Positions 16,256 through 24,340 of a DNA stretch of 45,569 nucleotides are shown piece after piece. Both the position numbers and the translations under genes were made by a program. The stretch is taken from positions 1 to 45,569 of the forward strand of contig JAPOTI010000065.1 of NCBI GenBank assembly GCA_026709265.1, read 5' to 3'. Position 1 is the stretch's first letter, and every line of letters starts with the position of its first letter. This DNA is from Paracoccaceae bacterium. Its GTDB lineage: Bacteria; Pseudomonadota; Alphaproteobacteria; Rhodobacterales; Rhodobacteraceae. The notes beneath the pieces are model-generated. The model was not told where the DNA came from. It did no database searches and saw only the letters and a program-made list of their open reading frames with translations.

Positions 16256-17107
16256 TCATGCACGCGCCACCGGCAGGTCATCGATTCCGCCCCATTCCGA
16301 CCATGATCCATCGTAGAGGGAGTGATTGCGATGACCGATGATTTCCAGAGCAAGACATATGGCTGAACCGGTCACACCAGAGCCGCAACTGGCGATCACC
16401 CCCTTGTCAGTGTCAACCCCACACGAGCGGAATTGTGCCGTGATGTCCTGGGCATTTTTGAATCGGCCATCAGGTTCCAAAAGGGTGCGATGCGGCACAT
16501 TGAGCGACTGCGGGATGTGGCCTGAGCGCAAACCGGCACGGGGTTCGGCAACTTTTCCCTGAAAACGCTCCGCTGCACGCGCATCCACGATTTGAGTCTG
16601 TCCGTTAACACTGGCCTCTGAAACGTCCGAGAGATCGCAGATCAGATGATCCTGAATCTGCGGTGTCATCTGCTGCCTGATCGGTGTTTCCACCGAATCG
16701 CTTAACGGGCGACCCTCTTTGATCCAGAGTGGAAGTCCGCCATCAAGGACAGCAATCTCAGGATGGCCCATATAACGGAAATGCCACCAAACACGTGCTG
16801 CCGAAAACAGGCCGGCACCGTCATAGACCACGATCTGATGATCATTACTGATACCCATTTTACCGACCTTGGCGGCAAATTGTTCCGGTGACGGCACCAT
16901 ATGCGGCAGATGACTATCGGGATCCGCCATCTCGTCAATATCAAAAAATACAGCCCCCGGAATGTGTTTCTCTTCATACTCTGCACGCATATCCCGGCCC
17001 GAAGCCGGCAAATACCATGAACCGTCAAGCACACGCAGGCTCGGATCATCAAGCCGGGATTCCAGCCAATCGCCTGAAACGAGCGTTTTTGGATCGTCAG
17101 GATTCAT
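16256..17107 (-). CDS. sseA: 3-Mercaptopyruvate sulfurtransferase (two rhodanese domains)
   Basis: A cytosolic sulfurtransferase of about 283 residues with two rhodanese domains. The inactive N-terminal domain carries RVLDGSWYLPASGRD and HIPGAVFFDIDEMAD; the C-terminal domain carries QIVDARAAERFQGK and RSGHIPQSLNVPH. The active-site loop is CGSGVTG. The G-S-G-V-T form is the mercaptopyruvate sulfurtransferase type, whereas thiosulfate:cyanide rhodaneses have a basic CRKGVT loop. It moves sulfur from 3-mercaptopyruvate to thiols or cyanide. GTG 17110 and ATG 17107 are adjacent and either could start it. The adjacent aminotransferase could supply mercaptopyruvate from cysteine (inference from context). 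Confidence 0.92.
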   Translation of the reverse strand: MNPDDPKTLVSGDWLESRLDDPSLRVLDGSWYLPASGRDMRAEYEEKHIPGAVFFDIDEMADPDSHLPHMVPSPEQFAAKVGKMGISNDHQIVVYDGAGLFSAARVWWHFRYMGHPEIAVLDGGLPLWIKEGRPLSDSVETPIRQQMTPQIQDHLICDLSDVSEASVNGQTQIVDARAAERFQGKVAEPRAGLRSGHIPQSLNVPHRTLLEPDGRFKNAQDITAQFRSCGVDTDKGVIASCGSGVTGSAICLALEIIGHRNHSLYDGSWSEWGGIDDLPVARA

Positions 17108-17217
17108 CACAATCTCTTGTTCATTGTCTCAATAACCTCTTGCAGTTACGCGTCGCCATCATCCAATGAGCCAACCCGCTACCGGCTATCACATAACAGC
17201 CAAGAGACCATGATTCA

Positions 17218-17694
17218 CTAATGATTGCGCAACAGTCGTTCTTTTTGCCGTTGCCAGTCCCGGCGCCGCTCGGTTGCTCTCTTGTCAGTGCGCTTTTTTC
17301 CCCGGGCAATGGCGAGCTTCAATTTAGCCAGGCCCTTGTGGTTGAAGTAGATGACCAGAGGCACAAGTGTATGTCCTTCGCGCGCTGTCGCCGACCATAG
17401 TTTGGCCAATTCACGTCGCCTCACCAGCAGTTTGCGCTTACGCCGGTCCGCATGATTGAACGTCTTCGCCTGTCCATAAGGGGCAATGGAACTATTGATA
17501 AGCCACAACTCGCCGTCTTCAACACTGGCATAACTCTCGATGATTGAAACCTGCCCTGCGCGCATTGATTTGACTTCCGTTCCGGTCAGGGCCATGCCGC
17601 ATTCGACCTGATCAAGAATGGCATAATCGTAGCGGGCACGACGATTCTCAGCAGCGATGCGATAGTTCTTTTTGATTGCCGAGTCGGGTGGCAT
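17218..17694 (-). CDS. smpB: SsrA-binding protein SmpB
   Basis: An RNA-binding protein of 158 residues that delivers tmRNA to stalled ribosomes. Typical features are [22 protein letters not shown] at the N-terminus, then [19 protein letters not shown], the loop [24 protein letters not shown], and [24 protein letters not shown]. The basic C-terminal tail ([21 protein letters not shown] region) enters the ribosome decoding centre. It lies 13 bases after dapA on the same strand, a frequent alphaproteobacterial pair. No tmRNA gene is seen in the window. Confidence 0.97.
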   Translation of the reverse strand: MPPDSAIKKNYRIAAENRRARYDYAILDQVECGMALTGTEVKSMRAGQVSIIESYASVEDGELWLINSSIAPYGQAKTFNHADRRKRKLLVRRRELAKLWSATAREGHTLVPLVIYFNHKGLAKLKLAIARGKKRTDKRATERRRDWQRQKERLLRNH

Positions 17695-17707
17695 GATATG
17701 TCCCGCC

Positions 17708-18583
17708 TCAGCCGATCAACCCGGCATGACGCATAGCATCGAGAATTCGATCTTCGGTTGACTTGGTGACCGGCACCAAAGGAAGCCGCGTCTCATTGGT
17801 ACATTTTCCCAGAACGGACAGACCGAATTTGGCGCCCGCCAGGCCCGGCTCGGCGAAAATCGCTGCATGGAGCGGATACAGAAGGTCCTGATACTCAAGC
17901 GCCCGCCGGTAATCGCCAGCAAGTGTCGCGTCTTGAAATTGTGCACACAGTTGGGGAGCGACATTTGCCGTCACCGAAATGCAGCCCTGACCACCATGTG
18001 CGTTAAAACCCATCGCAGACGCATCTTCGCCCGACAACTGAACGAAATCTGTTCCACAAAGGTCCCGCTGACTTGAAACACGGACGATGTCTCCTGTCGC
18101 ATCCTTGACCCCGATGATTCGCGGCAATTCAGCCAGCCGCGCCATTGTCTCGGGTAGCATGTCAACAACTGAGCGCCCCGGAATATTATAGATGATGACA
18201 GGAATACTGGTGGCATCATGAAGCGTACGAAAATGATGATACAAACCCTCTTGGGTCGGTTTGTTATAGTAGGGCGTGACAACGAGTGCGGCGTGGGCCC
18301 CGACCTCCTCGGCAAAGCGGACAAAACGCAAAGCCTCCTCGGTATTGTTGGAACCGGCCCCGGCAATCACAGGCACGCGCCCGTTTGCCGCCCGGGTGAC
18401 ATGGCGAACGACCTGTTCGTGCTCATCGTGGGAAAGCGTCGGGCTCTCCCCCGTGGTGCCCACCGGCACCAGGCCATTGGAACCCTGTTTGATCTGCCAG
18501 TCGACCAGTCGCTCCAGAGCTTCATAATCGACATGTTGGTTGCGGAATGGTGTAACAAGTGCCGGAATAGAGCCGCTGAACAT
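17708..18583 (-). CDS. dapA: 4-Hydroxy-tetrahydrodipicolinate synthase
   Basis: A cytosolic TIM-barrel enzyme of 291 residues that condenses pyruvate with aspartate semialdehyde in the lysine and diaminopimelate pathway. The pyruvate site is in [13 protein letters not shown], the catalytic tyrosine and substrate-carboxylate arginine are in YNIPGRS, and the Schiff-base lysine is in [14 protein letters not shown] follows. The arginine in YNIPGRS separates this copy from the second family member at 25575. AGGGA lies about 10 bases before ATG 18583. It leads the dapA-smpB pair and is divergent from the lytic transglycosylase, another cell-wall gene. Confidence 0.97.
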   Translation of the reverse strand: MFSGSIPALVTPFRNQHVDYEALERLVDWQIKQGSNGLVPVGTTGESPTLSHDEHEQVVRHVTRAANGRVPVIAGAGSNNTEEALRFVRFAEEVGAHAALVVTPYYNKPTQEGLYHHFRTLHDATSIPVIIYNIPGRSVVDMLPETMARLAELPRIIGVKDATGDIVRVSSQRDLCGTDFVQLSGEDASAMGFNAHGGQGCISVTANVAPQLCAQFQDATLAGDYRRALEYQDLLYPLHAAIFAEPGLAGAKFGLSVLGKCTNETRLPLVPVTKSTEDRILDAMRHAGLIG

Positions 18584-18717
18584 CGTTCAAGTTCCCTGAC
18601 ATGAGGCCATACCAGCCCAAGACCAGACTAACCCGCGACGACGGCCTTGCCAATACTGACTTGCCAAAACCTGGCGAATTGGTGCAATATGTCGGGAAAA
18701 ACAGATTGAGCAGTGAG

Positions 18718-20751
18718 ATGAATGGAATGGCTTTGATTCGCATTTTCGCGGGCGTTCTGGCCCTGATGGTATCGACTATGCCCGCAGTGGCCATTGACTG
18801 GCGGGCAGAAGGACAAGTCTTTGCCGAACTGAATAGAGCAGCCCACAAGAAGGATTGGGACAAGGCCGATCAACTTGCCGCCCAGATCACATTGCCTGCG
18901 GCTTTAACCTTGGTTGACTGGTTGCGACTGCGTGAAGGCACGGATGATTTTAACGAATATGTCCGCTTTTTGACCGACCATGGAGACTGGCCGGGCCTGA
19001 CGATTTTGCGAAAATCAGGCGAAGCGGCGTTGCGGACTGGGACAGACCCCAGCGTCGTACAGGAATATTTCCGTGTGCAGCCGCCGCAAACGGGAAATGG
19101 TGCCATTCGCTATGCCGAGGCGTTGCAGAGGTTAGGGTTGAGCAAGGAGGCCCGGGCGGCGATCCAGGATGGCTGGAAGTCACTCCCCTTTAACGCCAAT
19201 GAACATGCAGAAGCGCTTCAACTCTTTGGCACAGAACTGCAACCCATACATTTGATCCGAATTGATAATCTGGTCTGGCAGAAACGTTATCGTGAAGCTA
19301 ACCGGCTTCTCCCGCTACTTGAACGTGAACATCAGCGTCTCGCAGACGCAAGAATGGCCTTGCAGAAGCGGGCAAACGGTGTCGATTCGCGCATTCGCAG
19401 TCTCACCGTGGAACTCAAAAATGACCCCGGACTGTCGTATGACCGCGTGGTCTGGCGATTGCTGGAAGATGCCGAAGAACGTGCACTCGCACTCATGATT
19501 GAAACGAGCTCATCCCATGCTGATCTCGTTCGACCTGAACTCTGGGCTCCGCGACGTCTCAGTCTTGCACGATGGTTGATGCGCGAACAACGTTATCAGG
19601 AAGCCTATCGTGTCGCCTCAAATCACCATTTGATGGATGGTGACTATTTGCGTTCACTGACCTCCGTATCTGCCGCCGACCGAGACAGGGCAGAGCGCTC
19701 CCGCCTGCGCCATTATGCCGACCTTGAATGGTTGAATGGATATCTGCAGTTGCGGTTCCTGGACGATCCGAGCGCCGCGGTAAGACATTTTCGTGCATTT
19801 CAGGATATCGTGGATACACCTATCAGCCTGGGCCGGGCCGGCTACTGGCTTGGTCTTGCCTATGAAGCGATCGGCGATGAAGAACAGGCGGCAAGAGCTT
19901 TTGCATCTGCCGCGCAGCAGCAAACCAGCTTTTATGGACAGCTCGCCGCCGAGCGGACAGACCAACCCGCTGACCGGCGGTTGGCCGTCCCGACAATGGC
20001 TTCTCATCATGATTCCAGCCACCTGCTCGCAATTGATGTGGTGCAGGCCGGTCTCCTCGCGCATTATTCCGGGCATGAGTCACAGGCGGCATGGTTCCTT
20101 GCACATGTCGCCGAAACACTGAATGCAGAAGACAGCCGTTTGTTGGCCGCGCTGGCATTTGACCATGGCGCCTACTTTGCCTCGGTCAAGGTGGCCAAGG
20201 AAGGTGTCAAGAACGGTTTCGCGGATATTGTCCATCTCTTTCCACTCGTCGGCATTGAAAAATACAATCTGCCCGTATCTCCCGAGCTTGCCCTGTCAGT
20301 GGCCCGTCAGGAGACTGAATTCCGCGTGAATGCCGTGAGCAACAAGGGTGCCGTCGGTTTTATGCAAATCAAACCGAGTACCGGAGACGAATTGGCGCGG
20401 GCCATGGGCCTTAAGGGCGCGATCAAGAATCTGCTGAGAGACCGTGAGACCAATGTCCTCCTCGGATCGCAATATCTCAGGGACAGGCTTGATCAATTCA
20501 GTGATTCCTACATTCTGGCCCTGGCGGCCTATAATGCCGGGCCGGCGCGAGTCGAGGATTGGCTCGCCAGGCTCGGGGATCCACGTTCCGGTCATATTGA
20601 TCCGATTGACTGGATCGAGCATCTTCCGTTTGGGGAAACACGCAATTATGTGATGCGGAATATGGAAGCTCTGACCGTCTATCGGATGCGATTGGCCGGT
20701 AAGCCCCTGCCCATTAATCTTTCCAACAAGCTCGCGCGTGGGATTCTCTAG
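18718..20751 (+). CDS. Soluble lytic murein transglycosylase (Slt70-like)
   Basis: A secreted periplasmic protein of 677 residues that cleaves peptidoglycan to 1,6-anhydro products. The N-terminus has a signal peptide (ALIRIFAGVLALMVSTMPAVA, cut after AVA). A long helical superhelix region follows, with the family repeats YREANRLLP and YQEAYRVASNHH. The C-terminal catalytic domain contains SVARQETEFRVNAVSNKGAV with the catalytic Glu, GFMQIKPSTGDELA, and LALAAYNAGPARVEDWL. The frame is open from 18601, but the signal peptide places the start at ATG 18718 (or 18727). It is divergent from dapA. Confidence 0.92.
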   Translation: MNGMALIRIFAGVLALMVSTMPAVAIDWRAEGQVFAELNRAAHKKDWDKADQLAAQITLPAALTLVDWLRLREGTDDFNEYVRFLTDHGDWPGLTILRKSGEAALRTGTDPSVVQEYFRVQPPQTGNGAIRYAEALQRLGLSKEARAAIQDGWKSLPFNANEHAEALQLFGTELQPIHLIRIDNLVWQKRYREANRLLPLLEREHQRLADARMALQKRANGVDSRIRSLTVELKNDPGLSYDRVVWRLLEDAEERALALMIETSSSHADLVRPELWAPRRLSLARWLMREQRYQEAYRVASNHHLMDGDYLRSLTSVSAADRDRAERSRLRHYADLEWLNGYLQLRFLDDPSAAVRHFRAFQDIVDTPISLGRAGYWLGLAYEAIGDEEQAARAFASAAQQQTSFYGQLAAERTDQPADRRLAVPTMASHHDSSHLLAIDVVQAGLLAHYSGHESQAAWFLAHVAETLNAEDSRLLAALAFDHGAYFASVKVAKEGVKNGFADIVHLFPLVGIEKYNLPVSPELALSVARQETEFRVNAVSNKGAVGFMQIKPSTGDELARAMGLKGAIKNLLRDRETNVLLGSQYLRDRLDQFSDSYILALAAYNAGPARVEDWLARLGDPRSGHIDPIDWIEHLPFGETRNYVMRNMEALTVYRMRLAGKPLPINLSNKLARGIL

Positions 20752-21277
20752 ATTCTGTCATCGCGGCCGTCCCAAAAGTTCCAAACCCATCATGATCGTG
20801 CTGCCCCGGGAACGGTCGTCAACGATTGTTGATCACCTTGCAGAATATGCCCGGACTGAATCTGATCTGTGCAGTGATTGTTGCCGCTGCAGTGGTCAAG
20901 TGGATGGTTTGAACGCAGGACTCCGCCGAAACCGACCCCGGAAAGGATCATGGTATCTTCGTTGGAAGGAAGTCGATTGGCCCGTAGCAAGGTTGCCGTG
21001 ACGGGTGACGGCATGAGGGCAGAAGGTGAGGGATCAGGTGAAGAGCTTACCCGCTTGAAACCGCCCGGCGAGGAGTGGGCGCAAGGGTGGTCGCGGTGAG
21101 GGGTTGACCTGTCTAACTTTTGCCATGACCTTTTGCCATGACCGAGCCGCCTGGTATGCCGCACTAAAAATTCTGCGTGACGACTATGGCATTGATCGCC
21201 CTGTTCGCCTAATTTATTGGTTGTGCCAAGCTGCCTGGCGCGATTTAAGTCATTCTATAGAACCTAACGAGGTTGTC
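20752..21277. other. Noncoding gap before the protease cassette
   Basis: About 525 bases with no gene I can support. It contains a tandem 13-bp duplication at 21117-21142. The frame used by the next gene is open from 21104 but its first 58 codons match no family I recognise. A weak GGGTGACGG resemblance to the dispersed motif at about 21001-21009 lacks the left block. Confidence 0.45.
21117..21142 (+). repeat. Tandem 13-bp direct repeat
   Basis: The unit CTTTTGCCATGAC occurs twice head to tail with no change. It lies at the upstream edge of the A+T-richer cassette and may be a slippage or insertion scar. Confidence 0.75.
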
Positions 21278-21538
21278 GTGGCAGACAAGGATCCACTTAA
21301 AGTGAACTGGGAAGAGTTTGAAAGGCTACAGAAGACCGTTAAGGCTGAAGACATTGGCCGAACGGCACTCCTTCATGACGGAAAACTGGTCGCCATCTTC
21401 AACGACAGCGGGGACACGTACCAAATCGGTGTTGAAAAGTTTGGCGCGGGGAATTTCTCAATACAGACGTTTGGCGAAATGCCAAAGTCTCTTGGGTTTT
21501 TGGCAACCCACGGCCCCATGTTTGGAAATGCCGCATAA
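21278..21538 (+). CDS. Small protein of unknown function paired with an aspartic protease
   Basis: An 86-residue protein I do not firmly recognise. It begins VADKDPLKVNWEEFERLQ and has a compact beta-rich part, ALLHDGKLVAIFNDSGDTYQ. This resembles small DUF5678-like proteins (a lysine-rich helix followed by a VAI...G strand pair), but the match is only an impression. GTG 21278 is preceded by GAGG at good spacing; the frame is open further upstream to 21104 without a credible site. Its TAA overlaps the ATG of the protease gene (TAATG), so the two are almost certainly translated together. The DNA is visibly A+T-richer than its surroundings. Confidence 0.65.
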   Translation: MADKDPLKVNWEEFERLQKTVKAEDIGRTALLHDGKLVAIFNDSGDTYQIGVEKFGAGNFSIQTFGEMPKSLGFLATHGPMFGNAA

Positions 21539-21903
21539 TGCCTACAATCGGACAGAAAATCGAAAACAACCAAATCATCATCATCGCTGGAGTTTCCGCC
21601 CCTGGCTCAACCTTGCCCGGTAAAAGTTATTCCGCGATTGTGGATACGGGCGCACAAAACACGATGGTATCTCAAAAAGTGATTCAGGCTGCTGGTCTGC
21701 CACAGGTTGGTCACACGCGTGTCATGGGTATAACTGGCGTTATGAAAGTTGCCAAATACAGGGCTCGCGTAGACATACCAGTCAATATAGGCGGCCAAAA
21801 CGTTATGGCTTCCGGGAAAGAATTTGAGGTTGTGACCATGCCGCAGAACTTGGGCAAGATTGACGTATTGCTTGGCATGGATTTTTATCAGGATTCCATA
21901 TAA
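21538..21903 (+). CDS. Retropepsin-like aspartic protease
   Basis: A 121-residue single-domain aspartic protease. The active-site strand and loop read SAIVDTGAQNTMVS, with catalytic Asp36 in D-T-G-A. The second hydrophobic-hydrophobic-Gly element typical of retropepsins is near the C-terminus (IDVLLGMDFY). A single domain with one DTGA motif means it should act as a homodimer. No signal peptide or membrane segment is visible, so it is cytosolic. Substrate unknown; bacterial relatives are scattered and poorly studied. It is coupled to the upstream small gene by TAATG, suggesting that the partner is a substrate, inhibitor or adaptor (inference). Confidence 0.8.
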   Translation: MPTIGQKIENNQIIIIAGVSAPGSTLPGKSYSAIVDTGAQNTMVSQKVIQAAGLPQVGHTRVMGITGVMKVAKYRARVDIPVNIGGQNVMASGKEFEVVTMPQNLGKIDVLLGMDFYQDSI

Positions 21904-22110
21904 CGATGCACAACAATATTTTCATACTTAGCATCTAAACATAAGCGATAAGCGCTGAATATATGGAGAGAATTGAAACTCTAATCGCTTCTGATTGAGA
22001 CTCTGGCCGATTTGAACCCACATTATTTGCGACTCAATTCACAGATGGTTTCCTCGCAACAAAGGTTCACGTTGCGACAGAGGATGTGTGGTGCGATGGG
22101 AGTGGCGGAC
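21904..22110. other. A+T-rich gap after the protease gene
   Basis: About 200 bases, A+T-rich in the first half, with no gene. It separates the protease cassette from the remnant toxin-antitoxin module on the other strand. No terminator with a T-tract is evident. Confidence 0.4.
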
Positions 22111-22863
22111 TCAGAAATCCGGAGAGGTGTTGGGGTCAGGCGTGGGATCGGTTGGCGGTCCGAGAGCCCGCAGAACGGCCGTGCCCTGGAGCTGCGGGTT
22201 ATCCCGAGCAAGTGCCCGCGGGGTACAGCCGTTGACATCCGGTGTGTCGAAATCCCCGCCCCGGTCAAGCAGCAACTGGACAAGGTCCGCGCTACCATAG
22301 AGACGCGCCTGATGGGTAGCAGTCCGGTCGGTCGTGCGACCGGGGATGTTGGGATCGGCCCCGGCATCAAGAAGTGACTCGATCACCGTTGGGGCGTTGA
22401 CAATGGCGGACCGCAGGAGGGCGGTGTTGAGGTGCCGGGTGCGTTCTCCTGCGGGCGACGGGGTCTGAGGCACTCGCCCCGAGGGTGGCTGGACGAGGGT
22501 GGGATCGGTCGCGACCGCCTGCAGGAGGGCTTGGCAAGCCTAGCAAAAGTCCCCGAGTCGGGAGTAGCTCACATCCCAGACGAGATCGTCATTGATGTCA
22601 TCGTATGTATACGTGATCCGGTTCCGAAATCCGACAATCCTCGGAAAATCCGGAATCCGGTCCACAAGATGTGGGACAGCATGGGCGAAGCGTTTCAGGG
22701 CCTCGCCGATAACCTCAAAGTTCCGCTCTACGGCGGCCCGCAACTGACGATTCTGGGCCTACTCCTCCTCGGTCGTGTTCTCCAGCCACGTCTCAATCTC
22801 CTGGGCCCGCTCCAACACGTCATGGAGAGGCTGAAGACCGGAGCGATCAGGCTTCGGCGGCAT
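22111..22863 (-). pseudogene. HepT-like (DUF86) toxin remnant continuing into ankyrin-like repeats, two amber codons
   Basis: One reading frame runs from ATG 22863 to 22111 and is broken only by TAG at 22761-22759 and TAG at 22542-22540. The first two parts match HepT/DUF86 toxins: LHDVLERAQEIETWLENT, then AAVERNFEVIGEALKRFA, RIPDFPRIVGFRNRITYTY and DDINDDLVWDVSYSRL. The HepT catalytic motif R-X4-H-X-Y reads RNRITYTY, so the histidine is Tyr. After the second TAG the frame continues ACQALLQAVATDPTL, then ankyrin-like units such as PTVIESLLDAGADPN and ADLVQLLLDRGGDFD. The ankyrin part could be translated alone from GTG 22473 (120 residues). Its start overlaps the MntA-like remnant, the usual layout of this toxin-antitoxin family. 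Confidence 0.7.
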
Positions 22864-23166
22864 AGAGGAGCTGGGCATCGGCCTCAAGGGAGGCAATGAG
22901 GTCGGGCTTCCGGAGGGCCGCCCGGTCGAGAAGGTCCACGTCGCGTTTCAGGAGGGCCTCATGATCGACGATCAGGCCCATGTGGCGGTCGAACAATTCC
23001 ACTCGGCGCGGCGGGATGTACTCCACCAAGAAATCGACATCGCTGCACAGGGGGTTTTGAAATCCACAACTCGGGCGGTCGACCCGACCACGGACAGGGG
23101 TTTGCGTCTGAAAAGATGGATGCTGGCGAGGCCGCCGGTGAGTGCGACGAAGCGGGCGATAGTCAT
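22847..23166 (-). pseudogene. MntA-like minimal nucleotidyltransferase remnant (frameshifted)
   Basis: Antitoxin partner of the HepT-like remnant. In one frame the N-terminus reads MTIARFVALTGGLASIHLF and, after a short extra segment, GSTARVVDF, the nucleotidyltransferase G-S motif. The acidic metal motif continues in another frame as NPLCSDVDFLVEYIPPRRVE and then RDVDLLDRAALRKPDLIASL to the stop at 22847. A shift between the frames is needed around 23060-23075, so the gene is broken. Active MntA proteins AMPylate HepT to silence it. An alternative frame start is ATG 23182. The MntA stop overlaps the HepT start. Confidence 0.7.
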
Positions 23167-23493
23167 CGCGGGTGAATCGCATGGGTTTTTGAAGTCGTGC
23201 TCAGCGGCGAGGCCACACACAATGCCCAGTCGGACCACGCCAATCCGTCATCTCACACACCCCGCGCCATGGCATGACGTGTCTGACCCGTCGCACCACA
23301 GGCCGAAACGAACCCTTCCGCCACGTCGGCTGATACCTGTCGCATCCCCATCGGCAGGCACCTATGATTCGTACAGAATCAAGCGCACGTGAAATGTGTG
23401 ATGTCGATCAGTGACTGACCGGTATTGAGAGTTCAATCCTTAACTGCATGGAATTTCACACGCAGCCGGAGTCGGTCCCTGATTGAAGGCAAA
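23167..23493. other. Gap between the toxin-antitoxin remnant and mnmD
   Basis: About 330 bases with no supported gene. Open frames here are shadows of the nucleotidyltransferase remnant or too short and unconserved in appearance. Confidence 0.4.
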
Positions 23494-24177
23494 TCATGAT
23501 TTGGACGCGAGAACTCCACGACACATATGCTGTTTCCTGCCAAATCCATCACATTTTTGTACCACGAAACCGCCGACTGAAAGTGCGCGTCGGACAGTGC
23601 CAGCAGCACTGAAAGTCGCGAAACTTCCCCCGGGTCGCGTATGTTGAGCCACCTCTGCCATGAGTTTTGGCGACCATATTTCCGGATTTCGCGCAGGCGC
23701 GAAACCGTCAAGAAACCAGGCATCCGCTACACCTTCCCATGCCGGTAAAGTCAGACGTGCGTCACCTGAAATGACTTCAAGCTGTATCCCCTCCATTTCG
23801 ATCATCTTGCCGACCCCTTGCCAGGCGGCAAGGAACTCCTCCACAGGCAATCTATCGGCAAAGCGACCAAGGGCTCTGTGCATGGCGTCCCGGGACAGTG
23901 GAAATGCTTCGAAAGATGTGAAACGGAATTGTCCCTCGGTTCCGGAATCGCGCCACAGGCGCAGCGCAGAGAGCATATTCAGCCCGGTCCCAAACCCCAA
24001 TTCCGCAATGTGAAACCCCGCCCGGAACCTCGCCGGGAGATCATTCCCTGACAGAAAGACATGAACGGATTCGGCATAACCGTCACTTTGGTCAAAATAG
24101 ACATCGTTGAAGCGCCGGGAATATGGGACCGTGCCATCCCGCCAATCAATATCTGGACTCACGCCATCTCCGATCAC
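23494..24177 (-). CDS. mnmD: tRNA 5-methylaminomethyl-2-thiouridine methyltransferase (MnmC1 domain only)
   Basis: A 227-residue stand-alone form of the MnmC N-terminal domain (DUF752). It methylates nm5(s2)U to mnm5(s2)U at position 34 of tRNAs. Signatures are VPYSRRFNDVYFDQSDGYAE at the N-terminus, the SAM-binding IAELGFGTGLNML, LEVISGDARLTLPAW, WFLDGFAPARNPEIWS and TFSAAGTVRRAL. The start is GTG 24177, with AGAGG 8 bases upstream; no ATG is better placed. It is divergent from an FAD oxidoreductase that resembles the MnmC2 half, so the two activities fused in E. coli MnmC seem to be split here. Confidence 0.92.
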   Translation of the reverse strand: MIGDGVSPDIDWRDGTVPYSRRFNDVYFDQSDGYAESVHVFLSGNDLPARFRAGFHIAELGFGTGLNMLSALRLWRDSGTEGQFRFTSFEAFPLSRDAMHRALGRFADRLPVEEFLAAWQGVGKMIEMEGIQLEVISGDARLTLPAWEGVADAWFLDGFAPARNPEIWSPKLMAEVAQHTRPGGSFATFSAAGTVRRALSVGGFVVQKCDGFGRKQHMCRGVLASKS

Positions 24178-24340
24178 ATCTGAAACCTCTTCCCGCCAAC
24201 AGCAAACACATCTATTTTACACCCAACTGTACCACGGCACCTTGCTTGCCATGAATCAACAAATGACGCATGTGATAACGTCAAACAACTGGCAGATCCA
24301 ACACCGTCAATTTGCCCGAATGAGGTGAAATCTTGTCTTC

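Noticed and set aside
20993-21009. Fifth copy of the dispersed motif
   Set aside because: Only the right block GGGTGACGG is present; the left block does not match at the required spacing.
22111-22863. Programmed amber readthrough or recoding in the HepT-ankyrin frame
   Set aside because: No suppressor tRNA or recoding signal is visible, and the adjacent antitoxin is frameshifted, so simple decay is more likely; kept only as a remark in the finding.
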